A stretch of DNA of 64,000 nucleotides. Source: Anadara kagoshimensis (Eukaryota; Mollusca; Bivalvia; Arcoida; Arcidae). The translations under genes were made by a program, and so were the position numbers. The stretch lies in assembly GCA_021292105.1 (NCBI GenBank), contig CM037874.1, positions 53,674,540 to 53,738,539 on the forward strand, in the 5' to 3' direction. Within the stretch, counting starts at the first letter, position 1, and each line of letters begins with the position of its first letter. Of the stretch, positions 22,527-61,860 are shown in pieces. Below the pieces are notes generated by a model, which worked only from the letters and a program-made list of their open reading frames with translations, searched no databases and was not told the origin of the DNA.

Positions 22527-25253
22527 TGACTTCCAACTTAAATCATTGAGATTTAATACTTGTAGAATATGTGGGTATACAGTTTTATATTTTCGGTATC
22601 AAATTTTGTTTAAATATTTACATTTATGTAAATTTTGTCTGACATTGTCTTGCAATTTTTAGGAATTCAAAAAATTTAAATATTTTGTTTCAAAGTTATT
22701 TACATATGTACCACAAAAATATATTTATATAATAGATTTCTTTACTAGAAATGATCAAGTCTGCTGTCATCAGGGTAGCATGTTTTTCATTTACAAATTA
22801 TTTCTATTATTTTTAATCTTCTGTCTACATTGTGTTTAATGTATAGACACTCAAAATATAGAATATTTAATTTTTATATAATTTTTCAATTTATGTTTTT
22901 CATTATGGGAACTAACTTTTGATGAAAGACACATTCAGATTTTTCTTTCCAAGAACAGCTGATTGCCAAAAAAAATTATGGCAAGAAGAGTGGACTCATA
23001 TACTAGTTTAATAAAAAAAAATTCCCAATCTCCATGGTAACCAGTTGTCTTACAAGCTATTATATTGTGTCTTTACAAAATTTCATGTCAATATTTTATG
23101 ACATAATTGCATTTATGTTTACTTTAATACAAACTGGCACAATATATGCATGGTGGTATGTAAATTTTTGTCATCAGTAACCATAGGAATACTCCAAACA
23201 GACAGCAATATCCATGGCAACATAGTATATGGTTGTAATCATGATGTCACTCTGCAGTTTTACATTTAGCTTCAAAGATTGTATGACACAATTTGTTTTC
23301 AGGTTTTTTTTACATTTTGTATTGTACATTCAGATTTGATTAAAATTAAATTCCAGACTTTGATTATTCATTGATAATAAGAGTGTATTAAACAAAATCA
23401 TATACATGTATAGGTAAACAACTTTGACCTGTCTGATTGACCTTTAGTTTAAATACTCATTAAGGACGAGTACATTTTTGTATAGGGAACACAGGTACAT
23501 AATGGGAAACACTATTTTTGTACAGCGTTTCATGATAGTGAAGGCGTACTTTGTTATCGCTTTCTTCCAAGATATCGAGCTTCTTTGCTATGAAATTATA
23601 AGATATGAGTACACATGGAAATAGTGCGCCTGGTAAATGAGCGTGAAAGAAGTATATCTGTTTTATCGTGAGATATGTATTCTGAGACGGGTAGTGCATT
23701 TGGTTACATATGAACATTTGGAATAAATTTTCGGAATACATTTCGGAATCTAGTAAAATATTGCGACAGGATGCATCTACTAATTTCTGCAATTTGGCGA
23801 ACTGATCTCATGTTTACAATAAAACGTAGTCCGATAAGTTTGCGTCCTACGATGTAAAATCATAACTTTTTATGAAATGAACAGCAGCGACAGGTTGATT
23901 TAATTAATTCTTCGTGAAATCTGCGGAAATTTAAATTTATTTTGAAGGTTAATATAATGTATTTTGATGTTAAGGCAATTGTGTCATATTTTAAAACTCT
24001 TTATCGATTAGATTTCACTTTCGTGAAAGGGAGATAATTCGTACAGTGTTGTGTGCAAATGACCACGTGGATTTTAAATACTTCACCATTAACATGAAAC
24101 GGGAATATTATGAGTGATAATCAGCAGTTAATTAAAACCCAGATTAACAGCAAATGATCCAGTTACATACAACCGCTAGAATGTACCCCCTCATAGCGAC
24201 GGTAGGATCTGCAAAACTCTACTTTCTCTTTATCCGAAATGACAAAACGATCGGGTACAACTTTTTTAAATTTTAATTACCGATTGTCTTTTTCATATAT
24301 TTATGAAATTATTATTTGCTACCATTTAATTCAGCAATACATGGTTTGGTACATTGTTTCTTTTTCCAAAAATAAAAAAAACATCCGTCGGACGGAAAAA
24401 AAAACCATATATTTTTTAAAAAATACTCAAAATTTCATTTTTGGTCAATTTCCATGATTTTCACATAATGTTAAATAAGTTGATGCAAGTTTTCTTAGAA
24501 ATAATTACAAAAGGAAATTTTGTTGTTTTTAATAGATAAACATTTTAAATTCAAAGAAATCTTTTTAAAATTGAAATCTACTACATAATCATGCTTCCAC
24601 TTGACAGTAAAAAATTTACCATGCTGTTCACCTTATGTTTTCTTGAATGTAATTAAAAGACATAAAATATTTTGAAAATAAACTAATTTTGAATTTATCA
24701 ATGAAAATTTTGTAAAAAAAATTCCTCAAAAAATAAAGTTAAAGGAATATTTTACAAATATACAGTTTTATATAAAATAAAGAAGGATTTTATAGTGATC
24801 TTATACTTTTTGCACATCTCTGTACGTGTATAAAAAATTTCCAAACTCCATGGTGACCAATAATCAATCACTTCTGCATTTATGACTTTTTTGTATTCAA
24901 TTTTTACTTAAATTTTGAAGTCCTTGATTGTTTAATGACATTTTTGTATTACATGGTATTTTTAATTAAAAAGTTCAGAAATTATTTATATTTTGAAGAA
25001 AATATTCCCTATTGTCAATAACTTCATTATTGTTTTGTTTACATTTTGTAAATATTGTATCATATTTGTTACATGAATAATATTTGTTAAAATTACTTAT
25101 TAAATATATATGATGGTAATGTTGTTTTTGTTATTCCCCTTCAACTCCATAGCAGAGTGGAGAATAAAGAAATAGTATCTGTGTGTGATTGTGTGCCTGC
25201 ATGCCTCTAGACAAATCTTGAATAAACACCTCCTATTGTCTTTATGATGTGGT
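22527..25253. other. intergenic DNA, nothing recognised
   Basis: AT-rich. The longest ORF (110 codons, minus strand, 23460..23792) has no recognisable domain and no splice context. The stretch from 23460 to 24260 is slightly less AT-rich than its flanks, but no gene can be supported. Confidence 0.45.
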
Positions 25254-25463
25254 AATTGACGTTTCGCTGGTCATGCCTTTTATGTTCCGACACTGGCTGC
25301 CATCACGGTACCAAAGCAGCACCATGGCCACTAATGATGTACTTGTGTCAGTGTTGTCATTAAATGGCAAAATTCAGGCCAAGTTTTGATTCTTATTGCA
25401 TCTAATTCAAGCATAATGGGCCTTTGTTGGAACATTGTGGGCGTGGCTGGCGATCCGTTAATT
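25254..25463. mobile_element. 210-bp MITE, copy 1
   Basis: The terminal inverted repeats run about 36 bp with mismatches: AATTGACGTTTCGCTGGTCA at the left; the right end is the inverse of AATTAACGGATCGCCAGCCA. They extend inward to GTTCCGACA / TGTTGGAAC. A second copy is at 45956..46160. No coding capacity. Confidence 0.8.
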
Positions 25464-25739
25464 GATCATGTACAATTATGTCTTACTACATTATTAAACT
25501 TGTCTTTCTTCTCCTACCTGTTAACCTATAGAACTGGAAAATCTGTTTTTTCTGGTCCTGAATTGTGAAAAGTATGGTCCCAGATTGTAAAAAGTCTGGT
25601 CCTAGGTTCTAAAAAATCACCAAAATGGTCAGGTAGTCTTCTTGAGTTTATCAATTCTGGAATGATAGACTAAATCAGAGAAAAAAGGAGCAAAAATTAA
25701 TCAGCAGCAAGCAAATTGAAATGCATTTCTCACAAGGAT
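25464..25739. other. intergenic DNA, short local repeats
   Basis: At 25553..25605 a phrase like GGTCCTGAATTGTGAAAAGT is repeated about three times. Nothing else was recognised. Confidence 0.4.
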
Positions 25740-26870
25740 CTGCCCCATGGAAGTTTGAGGTAGTCAGTACATGAGTGGTGAAGGAAACAAGATAGGCTTG
25801 AAAAAACCACTGACCTGTAGCAAGCTAATTCAAATTTTTTCACATTAGAATCTGCAGAGTGGGGCTCGGACCTTGGTGACAAGAGACGCTGATCATCTGA
25901 AGGATCCTAAAAGTCAAGAGAGGCGAGTCAAGTGAAATGATGGAAGTTTTTATGCACTAGTCAAGATTATCTTACTTGTATTGAGGCAGTTGGTTCATGG
26001 ATGTTTGAGAAAAAGGGAGTGTCCAGAGAAAACCACCTGCAACCTTCGGTAGGCAAACTGACAAACTTTCTCGCACTAGGATAGTCCCAAGTTGGATTTG
26101 AAGCAAGGCACTGTGATCCTAAAGCACATACTTTAGAGTACTCTGTAGCTGAGCTCCCTAAAAGACATTTTGATGGAGTTTAACACCACAGTCAAGATTA
26201 TTTTACATTTTGATGGAGTTTAACTCTCCAGTCAAGATTCTTTTACTTGTATTGAGGCAGTCGGTTCATGGAGTGTCCAGAGAAAACCACCAGCAACCTT
26301 CGGTAGGCAAACTGACAAACTTTCTCACACTAGGATAGTCCCAAATGGGATTTAAACCAAGGCACTGTGCTCCTCAAGCGCATACTTTAGACCAATCTGT
26401 CGCTGAACCCCTTAAAAGGCATTTTGATGGAGTTTAACGCCCCAGTCAAGATTCTTTTACTTGTATTGAGGCAGTCGGTTCATGGATGTTTGTGAAAAGT
26501 GGAGTGTCCAGAGAAAACCACCAGCAACCTTCGGTAGGCAAACTGGCCAACTTTCTCACACTAGGATAGTCCCAAGGCACTGTGATGGAGTTCCCAGAAA
26601 AACCAACTTTGGGTAGGCAAACTGGCCAACTTTCTCACACTAGGATAATCCCAAGGCACTGTGATGGAGTTCCCAGAAAAACCAACTTTGGGTAGGCAAA
26701 CTGGCCAACTTTCTCACACTAGGATAATCCCAAGGCACTGTGATGGAGTTCCCAGAAAAACCAACTTTGGGTAGGCAAACTGGCCAACTTTCTCACACTA
26801 GGACAGTCCAAAGGCACTGTGATTCTTACATACTTTAGAGCACCCGGCTGCTGAGTCTCCTAAGACATTT
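25740..26870 (-). repeat. tandem SINE-B cluster with 79-bp internal satellite
   Basis: At least three SINE-B copies lie in the same orientation. Each has the tail inverse (GGAGTTTAACGCCCCAGTCA then AGATTCTTTTACTTGTATTG), the body AGAAAACCACC.GCAACCTTC and the block ACTTTCTCACACTAGGATAG. The heads are tRNA-like at 26138..26160, about 26383..26415 and 26838..26862. Within the last copy, a 79-bp segment is repeated in tandem (starts 26533, 26612, 26691 and a partial at 26770) at near identity. Confidence 0.75.
26533..26830. repeat. 79-bp tandem satellite inside SINE-B
   Basis: Units start GGTAGGCAAACTGGCCAACT at 26533, 26612, 26691 and 26770 (partial), exactly 79 bp apart and nearly identical. 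Each contains TAGGATAATCCCAAGGCACT and CCCAGAAAAACCAACTTTG. This is a recent local amplification of SINE body sequence. Confidence 0.85.
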
Positions 26871-27133
26871 ACAACAAGCAACTACTTGAATATTAGAGAT
26901 TTTATTAATTTCAACAGTTGATAGAATTTATGTTTATATATATAATGCTAAATAATATCTCAACAAAATTATAACTCCAAAAACAAACTTGGAGACTGAA
27001 GACAGCAGATAGTTTGTGGACGATAGATTGTACATTGTATATAATATATTTTGAAAATATCAAGGACTTGAGAAATCTTTACACAAAATATAATCAGATC
27101 ATGCATAAAAACAAAGGATGACAGTTGATGCTT

Positions 27134-27285
27134 ACAGTTGAACTACTGTCCCACCTGCTTTAAAGGTCACCTCTATTTAAGGGCCAGTAAAATTTTAACC
27201 AGTGTTCTTTACTCATATTATTTGAACCTGTATATAAAGGCCACTTTTACTGGTTCTTTATTGTGGCCTTTATAGATGGGTTTGG
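27134..27285. mobile_element. ACAGTT...-type MITE copy, diverged
   Basis: Left end ACAGTTGAACTACTGTCCCA then CCTGCTTTAAAGG; right part AAGGCCACTTTTACTGGTTC and TATAGATGGGTTTGGG. Same family as 16984..17165, opposite orientation, with a decayed right terminus. Confidence 0.6.
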
Positions 27286-30200
27286 GAATTTTAGTGGTCA
27301 AATTGAAAATTTTTTGTTATTTTTCCTTTTTCTGTGGAGATTGCAATAACAAGATTCAACTGTATTTTATTTAGTCAATTACATAGTCTTGGTAGTGAAG
27401 TGTATAAGTCGTTCACGATCCGTTTGCAGTGTTCATAAAAATGTGCGAGTCTAACTTACACATGTTTACTGCATGAACAGTTGATGCCAGAATGCAACTT
27501 TATGTATAAATTCATCCCTTCTCACTCTTAATTTGTTCCATTCAACCTAATGTTAAAAATGACTCATAAACATTGCAATCGGGTCATGAACGACATAAAA
27601 AAGAATATGTCATAGAAAACTGTATGGTTAAATGGTATCTATACTCTTGATAAAAAGTATCATTGATGTCCTACAATTTTTGAAGAGATGAGCTAAAGGG
27701 GGTGGGGGTGGGTGGGTGGGGTTGATTGCCCTCTACATGAAATTATACATGAATTGTATGTATGAACACAATCTTTTTTAAATACACATGAAATAAACAA
27801 CTTGACACAGTTTATATAAGTATGTATATATATGTACATGTATATATATATATGTACATTAAATGTTTGTAAATTGTCATCATGGAATTGTTGATGCACC
27901 AACATGATTGATGATAAAACATAAATCTCAAAGTCAAGGTCAGAAACAAAGGTCAAGGTCAAATCAGCATATTAAATGTCGCTAGTCAAATTGTATATAA
28001 AATTGGGCCAATTTCCACTGATGGAAAAATAAGTGTAATTAACAAATGCTTAAATATTCCAACTCTAAAGGAATATTGAACATAAAAAAAGAAATATTTG
28101 AATTAAAAGTCACGTCGGTAAAACATATAAAGGTCAAGGTTACATTTTAAAGTCATAGGCTTACTGTACGTTATCTTGACTTGTCGGTAATGGAGAGTTC
28201 AAACTTAACAAAGTAAATAATTAATATAAATAATTCTATGATCAAATAAAGTCAAAATTTACAAAATCAACAAAAATAATTTGGAATGTAGAAAATATTG
28301 CATCACAACTAAATATAGAATGAAAAATATTGCATCATAACTAAAAATAGAATTTACAAAATGCTCAGCTGCAAAATACTATCAAAACAATAATAATCAT
28401 GAGCAAAAATTGTCATCTGAAATGTTATATAACTAAATAAAAATTAATTGGATTTCAATCTGTCATGTTATATCAATATGACTGCATTGTGTATTCATAT
28501 CGTATTTCACTACATAAAACTAGGAATGTTGACATATACAATGTACATAGACATGGCTGAATGTCATTATACTCCCACTGAAAAGTAATTTCTAGGAAAC
28601 AAAGTACATCCCTTCCCATCAAGTTTTGTTTTTTTGGTTTAAATTTGATCTCGGTGCAAGAGCAGAAAACACAGACTCATGGACATGAGCATGCCAGCTG
28701 ACAAAATTTCACTCCTCTCAAAAAAGAACTTCTCTGAGTGGAAACTGAGCATAACTGACCATTATTGCTGAACCTGAGATCTTTAGTCTGATAAATCCAT
28801 GACTCTCAGTGTTATATTTCAAGTTAAGTCAAAGGTCCTACCTAGATCATCTGAATCAGACAAGTTGTCTCACAGTGTAAACACACTAACAAATGACCTT
28901 TTGAAATAATCTTTGTTGACTGTTTATTAAATAAAATATCAATTTGGCAGTGAAACTGAAACACAATGATTGTTAAAGCACCTAGAACTAGATGAATCTA
29001 TATATATATATAATTATATATGTACTGGGTATAGATGGTTCCCATGGACCTCTAGCAGAGGAATTTTTCAGTAGAGTGGTCACAATTTTGTTGGGCAATC
29101 TATATCACTTATTAACCATCTATTTTATCTATTTTAACCAAATTTGTTAATTTTAAAATTATTGTTTTTCAAAAAGTAATCGGGATATCAATAAAGTTTT
29201 TAAATTTATGAAATTGCCAATGTTTTTACTTTGATTTGGTATATTTTATAAGATTTTTGTCCCCATAACAACGACGTGACAATAAATTTTATGCACCCTA
29301 TTTTAGAAAGAATTAATAAGATTAAATTTTCTAAATGCCTACAAAATGGCCACTACTTTACCTGTGAAGTGGACAGCGTGACGTCACATGGGAACTATAA
29401 GCATGTACTAAGTAACTTGGAATGTATTAACTAATTTGGAATGTATTAACTAATTTGGAATGCCTGGTTTGAGCAATGTACAAAAGGTTTAAAATTTTTC
29501 CCTTTTTCATCAGTTCATTCATATAACATGTAGTTTCTGTATCACTTGGACAGAATTAAGGTCCTTATGGTTTTTATTTACAAATTATTTGTGGTAGGTC
29601 CAGTCTGAGTGGGATTCGAACCTAAGTAATGATAGGGGCTGGGACCCATAAGTGTGATTTTTAGACCACTCAAATATCAAGGTCTTTTTCTCAGAGCAAA
29701 GGCAGATTTAATAAGTCTACACCAATGATAAAGACACTCACTGCCTTGTATGAAGAACGGAATAAGATTATACAATATATTTATTTTTCATATCCTTATG
29801 ATCCTACAGTAAAAAAGAGAAACTCTGGGGCACAAAAAGTAATAAGAGCCCATATATCACAACCATACAAAAAAGAACATGAAAAAAATAAAATTTAAAT
29901 ATATTTTCACAACACACACATAAAGATAAGGAATGTTATAATGTCAGATTTAACAAAAAATCTTGTTCACAACATAACAGGAATTAAAATAATTCCAAGG
30001 CTAGGGGTGACCTAATAATTTTTCTTCAACAAAAATCTTGTTAACAACATAACGGGAAGTTTTTTTTTCTAAATTTGGTCCTATTAAACCAGAAACCAAG
30101 TTTGTGCAAATTACCCCCATTCTTTCAAAAAGACTGGTCGGAGATTCACAGGTACAATAAAGGCCATAACTGTTCATTTAGAACAGCAAAATTTTTCCTT

Positions 30201-31674
30201 AATTTTGTCCATTTAACCAGGTAATTATTTCCTTCAAATTGCCAATGTTCTAAAGATAGAATGGTCAATTTAGATTCACAGATCCAAAACCACCAGGGGT
30301 CAGTTGCACAAAGCTTGATTAGTTTAATCAGTTGATTAGTCAAAATTTGAATTTCACATAATTTTAGATCCGTTGGGAAATTAAAGTTGCAAATGTTGAA
30401 AGTAAACAGAATTCCATCAAATCTAACCATATGATTATAAAACTTTAAATTTAATAATGTTATTTTTATTCTTATTGCCTTTTTAAATTTTTGTTAATCA
30501 TTGATTAAACTAATCAGCCTTCGAACAACGGAGTCCAGATCTTTTCCTTTGGACGAGGAAAAGTCTTCCTGAATTTTGTTCTATAAACCAGTAAGAAAGT
30601 TTTTTGAATTGCCCATTTTCTAACATTTTAAACATAGAATAGTCAATGGAGATTCACGGGTCCAAGACTGTTATTCTTTGGACCAGATTGAGCCATAAAA
30701 CTTTTGTGCAAATCGGCAATATTTTTACATTCTAAAAATAGAATGACAAGTTATGAGATTCTAATTATGTAATGGGTACCAGATTTTTTTTAGACCAATA
30801 TACATGTATTTCAAAAGTTACAAGTCCAAAAGTTTTTTTCAAGCCATGTTTATCTGGCAAAAGTAAACAACCTTATATATATATAACCACAGCAATTTAT
30901 TGTATGTTCTTAGTTGAGAACAAATATAGAAACACATGTATTAACAGGAATATGATGTATAATATTTCCATATTTTAAAGTACGTTGTATATATATAAAT
31001 CAGACCAATATATTTCACATAAATAAGGTTTAAAAATATATCTTAATCTTAACAGATTGTAAACACAACACACAACCATTAATTATATTATTATTATTAT
31101 TCATTTACATGTACTGTGAATGGGGTAATGTTCAAGTTTTTGAGTTTATTTTTCACATAAATTCACGAGAGCAAGAAATGTTTCTTGTGAAAATGGGATG
31201 TGCTACTGTGACATGTGATCAACAACCCTTAATGTTTGTGTGGGATGTTTTAGAAAATTTTCACAATGATAACTGTTACATTTCTATATTCAATGGAAAA
31301 TAATTGCTCTGCACAAAAGTTAGGGGTATCACGTGGTACAGTGTTGAACCTAAATCAAAAATACGAAAATTTCCCGATTTACAATAATAATTTTGTTTTG
31401 GTTTCCAAAGAAACAGAGAAAACCATTTGTTGCCCTATGTCTGGCAGATAACTAGTAATATTTATAAAACAATAATGATAATAATGCCTTATGTTTTGTA
31501 ACAAGTCAATATATCAGCAGAGTTACCATAGTGATTAAAGCCATTTTAAATCAAATTTAAATATACATGTACATGTAGTTACAATTGTCAAATTGGTTTA
31601 AATGGTTGAAATTGATGAAAAGGACTATGGAGTTAAAACATTAATCAAGAATGGAATGAAATATGATGAAGTAT
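27286..31674. other. intergenic DNA, no gene recognised
   Basis: Only AT-rich sequence, (TA)n runs (27820..27855, 29000..29020), a GT-rich run at 27700, and a partial inverse SINE-B head at about 29600..29700 (GATTCGAACCTAAGTAATGA). At 30300..30520 an inverted pair GTTGCACAAAGCTTGATTAG / CTAATCAGCCTTCGAACAAC suggests a MITE of about 220 bp. Short ORFs (64-94 codons) have no support. Confidence 0.45.
30296..30529. mobile_element. possible MITE with GATTAGTTTAATCA ends
   Basis: CAAAGCTTGATTAGTTTAAT CAGTTGATTAG near 30310 is mirrored by CATTGATTAAACTAATCAGC at about 30498..30517. The non-coding interior is about 190 bp. Only one copy was seen in the window, so the call rests on the inverted ends alone. 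Confidence 0.45.
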
Positions 31675-31875
31675 GTATGCCCGAGTCAAGATTTTTTCAC
31701 TTGTACTGAGGTGGTCAGTTCTAGAATGGCGGAGAAGACCCATGTACCCAAAGAACACCAACAATCTTCAGCAAAAAAGTGATAAAAATTTTCACACTAA
31801 GGTATGCCGAAGTGGGATTTGAACCTAAATGGCTTAAAACCCTGTGATCTGTAAGTGGCCACTTTGGACAGTTTG
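31675..31875 (-). repeat. SINE-B copy
   Basis: Inverse tail (CCCGAGTCAAGATTTTTTCA then CTTGTACTGAGGTGGTCAGT), body AACACCAACAATCTTCAGC, block TTTTCACACTAAGGTATGCC, inverse B-box GGGATTTGAACCT, and a tRNA-like head near 31850. Confidence 0.65.
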
Positions 31876-34204
31876 GCTCCTCCCAGAGACCACTTCTCTC
31901 TTTCTTGTAAACAGATCTCTAGTTATAAACGGATCAATTTATTCTCATTTCAGTTTTTTAAATTACTGTTATGTGTATGAGGTTTTATATACCAATTTTA
32001 TCAAAGTTTACCATCAGTTCTGGCCAAGTCCACTTGTTTTTGGCTCAATTCTATCTACACATTCAACCAAACAAATCTTGTTTTACTTGGCTGTGTTGAT
32101 ATATCGAGTTTGTTTTGTTTAATCATTGGTCGAAGTAAATAATTTCAGCCAATCACAACTTGCCACACTTAACTGATGGTGAAAATTTGATAAACTTGTG
32201 AATTTTATTTTATTACTGACTTAAATAAATGGGATGATTAGAGTTATTAGGGTCACCACTGTACGATATAATCAACACCCATTATCCTTTACGGGGGATG
32301 TTTTTGAATATGTTTACATCACAAATCCCCGGAATAATGTCATTTTTTTCCAGAAATGCAAGCCGATATGATTCCAAATCCAATGGAAATGAATGTTCTG
32401 CTAAAACCTCTTATATATGGGCATAACATAGCACAGCGGTAAACACCATTAACACAGTATTTTGGTTGTCGGACAAAAAAAAAACATCAAAATAACATTG
32501 ATTTGTTGGCAGACGTTTTTCTGGAGCAAGTTAAATATCTCCACAACAATTCTTGGTGTTATGATGATTTTAAGCAGTATACTGAGGTGAAGTTCTATAT
32601 CATATGTACAAATCTTCCTAGAGTATTTGGTTTTTGATGTGGATAAAGTTTGTATGGGTAGTTATCTCCCTTTACATTGCTAATTATCTCCCTTTATGAT
32701 CAATGACTCATGATGAAGTTTTTTGTCACAGTTACAATTTAACGAGAATATAGCTTTAATTTCTTCATCTTTAATTATCTCCCTTTAAATTGCTAATAAT
32801 CTCCCTTTGTTGTCTGTGACTGATGATGCAGTGAAGATTTTGTCACAGTAACAATATACCGAGAATATAGCTTTAATATCTTCATTGTTGTGTACAGTTC
32901 AATATTCATCAGGCTGAAATAAAAATAAAATATGTCAATTAATATACAGTATTTTGTAATAAATGACAACCATTTAACCTAAATGTAAATGGATTGAACT
33001 GATTACTTAATGTATATGTACACTAAGGCTTAAGTCTAATAAATCTCCTAAATTTTCAAACACACCTTCATGGAATAAAATATGCAATAGTTCATTTAAA
33101 ATTACACATAATTTAGGTTTTTAATCTCACAAAATTATGTGACAAATCTACTTTCTCATAAAGAAGACAAGAAACTAAAATTATTCCTCTAACTCTAAAC
33201 GAACCCCAACTGGGAAATCTCTAACCATATACAAGAATAGCCAATGACACGTTCTACTCCACCACAAGATTGTTCCTGTGAAGTTTCATAAAGATCTGTT
33301 AAACAGTTTTGGACAAAAGTAGACAAAATTTTGGCAACAGAAATTGAACAAAACCTATATGTCCAAACTTGCCCACCCACCCTAATTACTTTGACAGACA
33401 TAATTATCTGGGCTCATATCAAATGCTTGAAAGTTTAAGTCCACTTGAAATGTAAAATCAAACAGAAACAGGCTTGTAAAATCAAATTTCCTCATAAGAC
33501 ATGCTTTATATATATATTAAAATACAATATTTATTCATATATAAATACATGTTCAAAATTCAACATACAAATAACATAATAAAAGAACTGGTATTTGGGA
33601 AAATATGTTCACATAAAAGGAATAAAATATACTCTAAGCTGTTTATGAAATAAAAAAGCACATGAAACAAGGGTATGTATTGGCGTAGGGGAAGTGTTAA
33701 AAGCTTAAAATATTTCTGATACTCTCCCTTGAAGGTTTAAAAAATAAACAAAAATTACAACATCAACTTGAACTGAGAGGAAAAATGTAAACAACACTCT
33801 ATATTCAAATACATGTATAAATATATAAATTTGTATATGTGTATGTAAATTTCTTACCTATATATGACGTAAAATAAATTATGAAACTCTCACAAGATAT
33901 ATTGAAATTTAGATTAACGTCATATTTTTATGCAACACAAAATTAAGTACTTTTAAATGTAAAACATAATGTACGGTAAATGAAAGATACCAATGATAAG
34001 AACAGCATATCTTTTCTCATCTTGTCTACACATTACCTGACATAAGCCAATAACAAGTAGTTTCAAAAAAGGTGGTGTGGTAGACTCCAACAGAATTACA
34101 TAATCAAAATGTTTACCGGTAGTGTCATTATAGGGAGTAAAACTTGATTATAAATACTGACAATGCACAAACATAATAGGACTTTGTAATCTTTACATAA
34201 CAGT
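31876..34204. other. intergenic DNA with a duplicated TCTCCCTTT block
   Basis: At 32660..32890 a unit of about 115-120 bp is present twice (AATTATCTCCCTTTA..., TTGTCACAGT.ACAAT, CGAGAATATAGCTTTAAT). It adds copies of the motif TTATCTCCCTTT that recurs through the window. No gene was recognised. The distal 3' UTR of rabphilin could extend into the right end. Confidence 0.45.
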
Positions 34205-34500
34205 AGACCACTGCGGTAGAGTGCCCGCTCCGTAAGTGGGAGGTCTTGGGTTTAAACCCCGGCTGGGTCTGACCCAAGACTTTAAAGTGGGTTGTGACTG
34301 TTCCTTCTCCAACACTCGGCATTACGAAATAAAATTCAGTTTTTTCAGATGGGATTTTAAAATAAACAGGGCACCCTAAATAACCCTGCTGTACAATGCC
34401 ATCAGCACAACGCACAGGCAAAATTTCTGCACCTTCGTCTATAGCTGGCCACATCTCAATATACGTGAAATATTCTTGACTCGGACGCTAAACACCATAA
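34205..34500 (+). repeat. SINE-A copy with a deleted A-box
   Basis: Head GACCACTGCGGTAGAGTGCC lacks the GCTCAGTTG part of the A-box seen in the best copy, so it cannot be transcriptionally competent as is. The B-box is GGTTTAAACCCCGGC. The body and the tail (GTGAAATATTCTTGACTCGG) are complete. The 108-codon minus-strand ORF over it is an artefact. Confidence 0.8.
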
Positions 34501-35095
34501 CTTACTCAACCTTTTGGTGGAAATATAAAGCAAATTGACATTAAAACATTGATCTTGACAGACAGGTGGTCTTTTATATAGAGGTGTTTGCTAAACCTTT
34601 ATTCTATACAAGAATCAGATTGTCTGGGATATGTCATTATATATGTCAACAATGAGGTTTACTCTTGTTTTCATACCACTATGGTAGTTCAATTGCTCTT
34701 TCACAAGCACACTGCATTTAAGAAATAAAATGTCATGGAATCCTTTGGGAGAGACTTTTATCATGTATTTTATTTTAGGAGTATGATGTTAAAGAACCCT
34801 CCCTGCACATTGTCCTGAGTGCACTGCAAAGGTAAAAATTTCTGCTGCTTCACTTACAGCTGGTGACATCTAGATGTTAGTGAAATATTCTTGACTGAAA
34901 CATAAAAGGGTATCCAACTGAAGAGCTGGTTCAAACAAAAAGTTGTCAAATTGAGGGACAGTTGGACATAACATATTACTATATCCTCTCGCCAATTTCT
35001 CAAAAAAAATTTAATATCATCCATAATAAGCAACTAAGAACTGACAACACTCACTTGGGAGGACTCATGCATTCAAGCATTATACAACATATAAA
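34501..35095. other. rabphilin 3' flank (UTR expected) with a SINE-A fragment
   Basis: 34790..34905 is a headless SINE-A tail in plus orientation (GCACATTGTCCTGAGTGCAC ... GTGAAATATTCTTGACTG). The inverse of AATAAA (TTTATT) sits near 34756, about 335 bp past the rabphilin stop, a possible poly(A) signal on the minus strand. This is weak evidence. Confidence 0.4.
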
Positions 35096-60553
<25,458 letters not shown>

Positions 60554-61860
60554 CTAAAAATAGAAACAAGGTGTTAATTATTTCATGTATCATGTGTTGA
60601 CCACTAGTGCAAAGCGTTCAAAAATGTGTGTGCCAAATTTGAAAACTCAGCAGGTTTCAATAAGAGTAGAGTAATGGTGTATTATGGCCCAATCAAGATT
60701 CTTTCACTTATTTGAAGGCAGTCAGTTCTGGGATGGTGGAAGAAACCAAAAAAGTCTGAAGTAAATCATGACCTTGGTGAAGCAAACCGAGAAACTTTGT
60801 CAAACAAAGATTTTTTTAAATTACTAAGTTTTTCCTTTATGTTTGGGTGAAAAATTGAGGTTCTTAAATAAACAGCAAAATATTAGTATTTTATAAGTCA
60901 TGCTTGCAACAGCTGGGGTCCTTGTCACAAAAATATTACAGTGTATATTATGACAATTTTAGCATTTTTGTGGGTCATTTCAATATTAGACAACTGGATT
61001 TAATTAATTTAAACATTTTGCTTGTGTATCACTTCTGTTTTGGGAATTAAAATGTCAAATTGGGAAAATTTATTCATTTTTTCCCCAGGGAAAGCTTCCT
61101 ATATTCAATAATTTCAGGCAAACAAAAAAGTTGTACACTTTGTTACATATTTATTATACATTCATGTGGAAATGATGAAAGTCTCATTGCAAGCTAAAAT
61201 CCCAGCTACATCAGATCCCACATTTTTATAGTCCATTCGCAACATTTTTGAAAGAGAGTATAAAGATGGGGAGTCAAATAGATATGAATTTAGCGTCATC
61301 ATATGCATATACACATCTCCGCGTGTTCATTTGTCAAAACCATTTATTTACATTATATAGACTCCTCCATGTTTATAAACGCTGCCAGAATATCAGGGAC
61401 AAACTTAAGTAGCATTAAAAAATTATGTCAAAAGATCTACAAAAAGCTGTAAAAGCTGTGTGTCCTTGACAAATCTAATGAGTTTATCTTTATATTTTAT
61501 TACTCTCTTGGGAGTTTAGAAAGCTATATCGTTTTTTTTTCATAAAAATCCATTGATTTTTTGCTAACGTCCTCTTGTACTTGAGTGACTAATATCCTAG
61601 ACTATATATATATGCTGGAAAAGAAATAGATATGTACATGGTATATATTAATTGATGACATTTCAAAAGGGAGAAAGGGAAGGGTATATATATATATTAT
61701 ACACTGACCTTTTGAAAGTTTAACACTAAGCTAAGGTAAAAGAGCCAAAGTTGAGCTGCCAAGTGACTTAAATATGGATAGACAGTGGTGGCAAAGCTGC
61801 CAAGAGAAAGATCACTGCCTGAGACCTTGGGTTGGGTGGGTGTCCAGATGTGCTTTCAAT
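60554..61860. other. rabphilin upstream intron, SINE-B fragment
   Basis: 60660..60800 is an inverse SINE-B without head (AGAGTAATGGTGTATTATGG, CAGTCAGTTCTGGGATGGTG). 61035..61085 holds a copy of the dispersed GGGAATTAAAATGTCAAATT repeat. No first exon was recognised. Confidence 0.5.

Noticed and set aside
23460..23792. 110-codon ORF, minus strand
   Set aside because: No recognisable domain, no splice or start context, and this length is possible by chance in 64 kb.
34128..34454. 108-codon ORF, minus strand
   Set aside because: It is the antisense of SINE-A; fragments of the same reading appear at other SINE copies (for example 52652..52837).
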